Both the position numbers and the translations under genes were made by a program. A model generated the notes under the pieces. That model did no database searches. It was given only the letters and a program-made list of their open reading frames with translations, and was not told the origin of the DNA. A DNA stretch of 6,298 bases from Chloroflexota bacterium (GTDB lineage: Bacteria; Chloroflexota; Anaerolineae; Promineifilales; Promineifilaceae), in NCBI GenBank assembly GCA_024640485.1, contig JAHEEY010000287.1, positions 1 to 6,298 of the forward strand, in the 5' to 3' direction. Numbering within the stretch: position 1 is the first letter of the stretch; each line of letters begins with the position of its first letter. Below, one piece after another: positions 5,277 to 6,298 of this stretch.

Positions 5277-5612
5277 CAAAGCAGGCACCCCCTACCTTCA
5301 TCAAAAGCTATTGGACTGCTCACACCGCTGCGTGTTTCTTCTTCGCAACATTATCCGTAGGTGATTGGCACCTTGGTATTGGACCAGGTCTGGCGGCTTG
5401 CCGATCAGTTTAATTGAAGCAGCCGTTCACTCTCCTTGACCCTTTCAGCAGTCCAGCAAGTCTCAGGCGGAGCTCCCGACTAACCTGAAGGTAGAGTGTG
5501 AAGACCGGATAGGGCGAGATACAATTGGGCTGTGAAGGGAGTTAGACACCTGGTTTCATCTGGAACATTCGCACCTTCATTCCATCAAAACAAATCAAGA
5601 GGAAGCGCAGCT
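5277..5612. other. Non-coding gap between the anti-sigma gene and glk
   Basis: No convincing gene was found in these 336 bp. The stretch contains a pair of small hairpins (5359-5389). TACAAT (5520-5525) is a possible glk -10, with only a poor GTGAAG (5498-5503) as -35 at 16 bp, giving a leader of about 80 nt. No tRNA-like fold and no strong intrinsic terminator for the sigma/anti-sigma unit is visible. Confidence 0.5.
5359..5389. repeat. Two adjacent mini-hairpins with the same ATTGG loop
   Basis: AGGTG-ATTGG-CACCT (5359-5373) is followed immediately by TGGT-ATTGG-ACCA (5374-5386), which a bulge can extend by ACC/GGT (5370-5372 with 5387-5389). Both have ATTGG as loop. The two folds compete for the shared ACC, so they may be alternative structures. 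The word TATTGGAC also occurs at 5309-5316. No T-run follows. Confidence 0.35.
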
Positions 5613-6298
5613 ATGTTACTAGCCGGGGATATTGGGGGCACCAAAACCGTATTGGCGCTCATATCAGAGGAAAAGGGAGTCAGGCACCCGGTAAGTAAAG
5701 CTGCATTTCCCAGCGGGTCCTATCCAACTTTTGAAGCTGTGATAGCTGAGTTCCTTGCCGATGTAAATATTGATCTGGTCACTTCCGCCAGCTTTGGCGT
5801 TGCTGGCCCAGTATTGGAAGGCAAGGCAAAAGTGACCAACTTGCCCTGGATGATTGATGCTGACAGCATCAGCAGATCGGTCGAAATCAAGCATGTCTTT
5901 CTGCTGAACGATTTGGAATCAATCGCCAATTCAATCCCTCATCTTCAGGCGGAGGACCTCGATACGATAAATGCAGGGGACGTGGAAAACGGGGGCGCAA
6001 TCGCAGTCGTTGCTCCCGGCACTGGCCTGGGAGAGGCGTTCCTGACCTGGAATGGGCAGACGTATCAAGCGCATCCTTCGGAAGGGGGTCACGCCTCTTT
6101 TGCCCCTACGACCGCGGAACAGCAGGAGCTGCTCACCTACCTTCGCCGCCGCTTCGGACATGTCAGCTATGAAAGAGTTTGCTCCGGGAGCGGGATTCCC
6201 AATATCTACCATTTCCTTCGCGACACCGGCAAATATCCGGAACCCAGCTGGCTGGCAGCTAAACTGTCCGAGGCCAATGACCCGACGCCAATCATCTC
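5613..6298 (+). CDS. glk: Glucokinase, N-terminal 228 codons (runs off the right edge)
   Basis: This is ATP-dependent glucokinase of the bacterial Glk family (PF02685 type), which phosphorylates free glucose to glucose 6-phosphate in the cytoplasm. It starts MLLAGDIGGTKT, with the phosphate-1 loop at 6-12. It then shows FGVAGPV (61-67), TNLPW (75-79), FLLNDLES (96-103), the phosphate-2 loop APGTGLGEAFL (134-144), PSEGGHASFAP (155-165) and ERVCSGSGI (187-195). Residues N99, D100 (catalytic base), E157, H160 and E187 match the glucose-contact set known in E. coli Glk, even in numbering. The repressor-type ROK zinc motif and DNA-binding domain are absent. ATG (5613) has GAGGA (5599-5603) 9 nt upstream. 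The E. coli enzyme has 321 residues, so about 90 are missing at the edge. No sugar-metabolism neighbour is visible to show operon context. Confidence 0.93.
   Translation, partial: MLLAGDIGGTKTVLALISEEKGVRHPVSKAAFPSGSYPTFEAVIAEFLADVNIDLVTSASFGVAGPVLEGKAKVTNLPWMIDADSISRSVEIKHVFLLNDLESIANSIPHLQAEDLDTINAGDVENGGAIAVVAPGTGLGEAFLTWNGQTYQAHPSEGGHASFAPTTAEQQELLTYLRRRFGHVSYERVCSGSGIPNIYHFLRDTGKYPEPSWLAAKLSEANDPTPII

Noticed and set aside
5436..5464. TTGACC at 5436-5441 as a glk -35
   Set aside because: It is a good -35 hexamer, but there is no acceptable -10 at 16-18 bp (AGTCTC at 17 bp), and it is about 170 bp from the ATG.
5931..6212. 93-codon minus-strand ORF inside glk
   Set aside because: The plus-strand frame encodes all the glucokinase motifs across the same bases, so the reverse ORF is a shadow.
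1..6298. CRISPR arrays, tRNA/rRNA genes, insertion sequences, att sites
   Set aside because: I saw no regularly spaced long repeats, no cloverleaf-like segment, no transposase-like ORF and no flanking terminal inverted repeats.

Overview
The window is bacterial chromosomal DNA with compact genes, Shine-Dalgarno (SD) sites, several GTG starts and sigma70-type promoters. The protein style and the complex I gene order suggest an environmental lineage such as Chloroflexota (Anaerolineae/Caldilineae-like). That placement is an impression from the sequence, not a demonstrated result. There is no sign of phage, transposon, CRISPR or tRNA/rRNA.

Region 1 (1-2520, minus strand) is the start of an operon for the membrane arm of NADH:quinone oxidoreductase (complex I). 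Its order of transcription is nuoA, nuoH, nuoJ, nuoK, and nuoK runs off the left edge. The peripheral-arm genes nuoB, C, D and I, usually found between A and J, are absent here. The 119-bp nuoA-nuoH gap holds two hairpins instead. A good sigma70 promoter lies upstream of nuoA.

Region 2 (2521-3625) is a divergent, orphan OmpR/PhoB-type response regulator. Its near-consensus promoter is so close to the ATG that the mRNA should be leaderless. The nuoA/regulator intergenic region carries three ATTTC-centred elements at exact 13-bp steps, possible regulator sites. The regulator converges on a glutaredoxin-like gene across a strong terminator hairpin (3571-3601).

Region 3 (3627-5276) holds a small glutaredoxin/mycoredoxin-like protein (minus strand), preceded by a possible 27-codon small ORF. 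Divergent from these is an ECF-type sigma factor followed by a soluble zinc-binding anti-sigma factor (ZAS-like, HxxxCxxC). The layout recalls thiol-stress circuits of the SigR/RsrA type and is the most interesting possibility in the window, although redox control is inferred only.

Region 4 (5277-6298) is a 336-bp non-coding stretch with small hairpins, then the first 228 codons of a glucokinase (glk). All the expected glucose-contact residues are present, and the gene is cut by the right edge.
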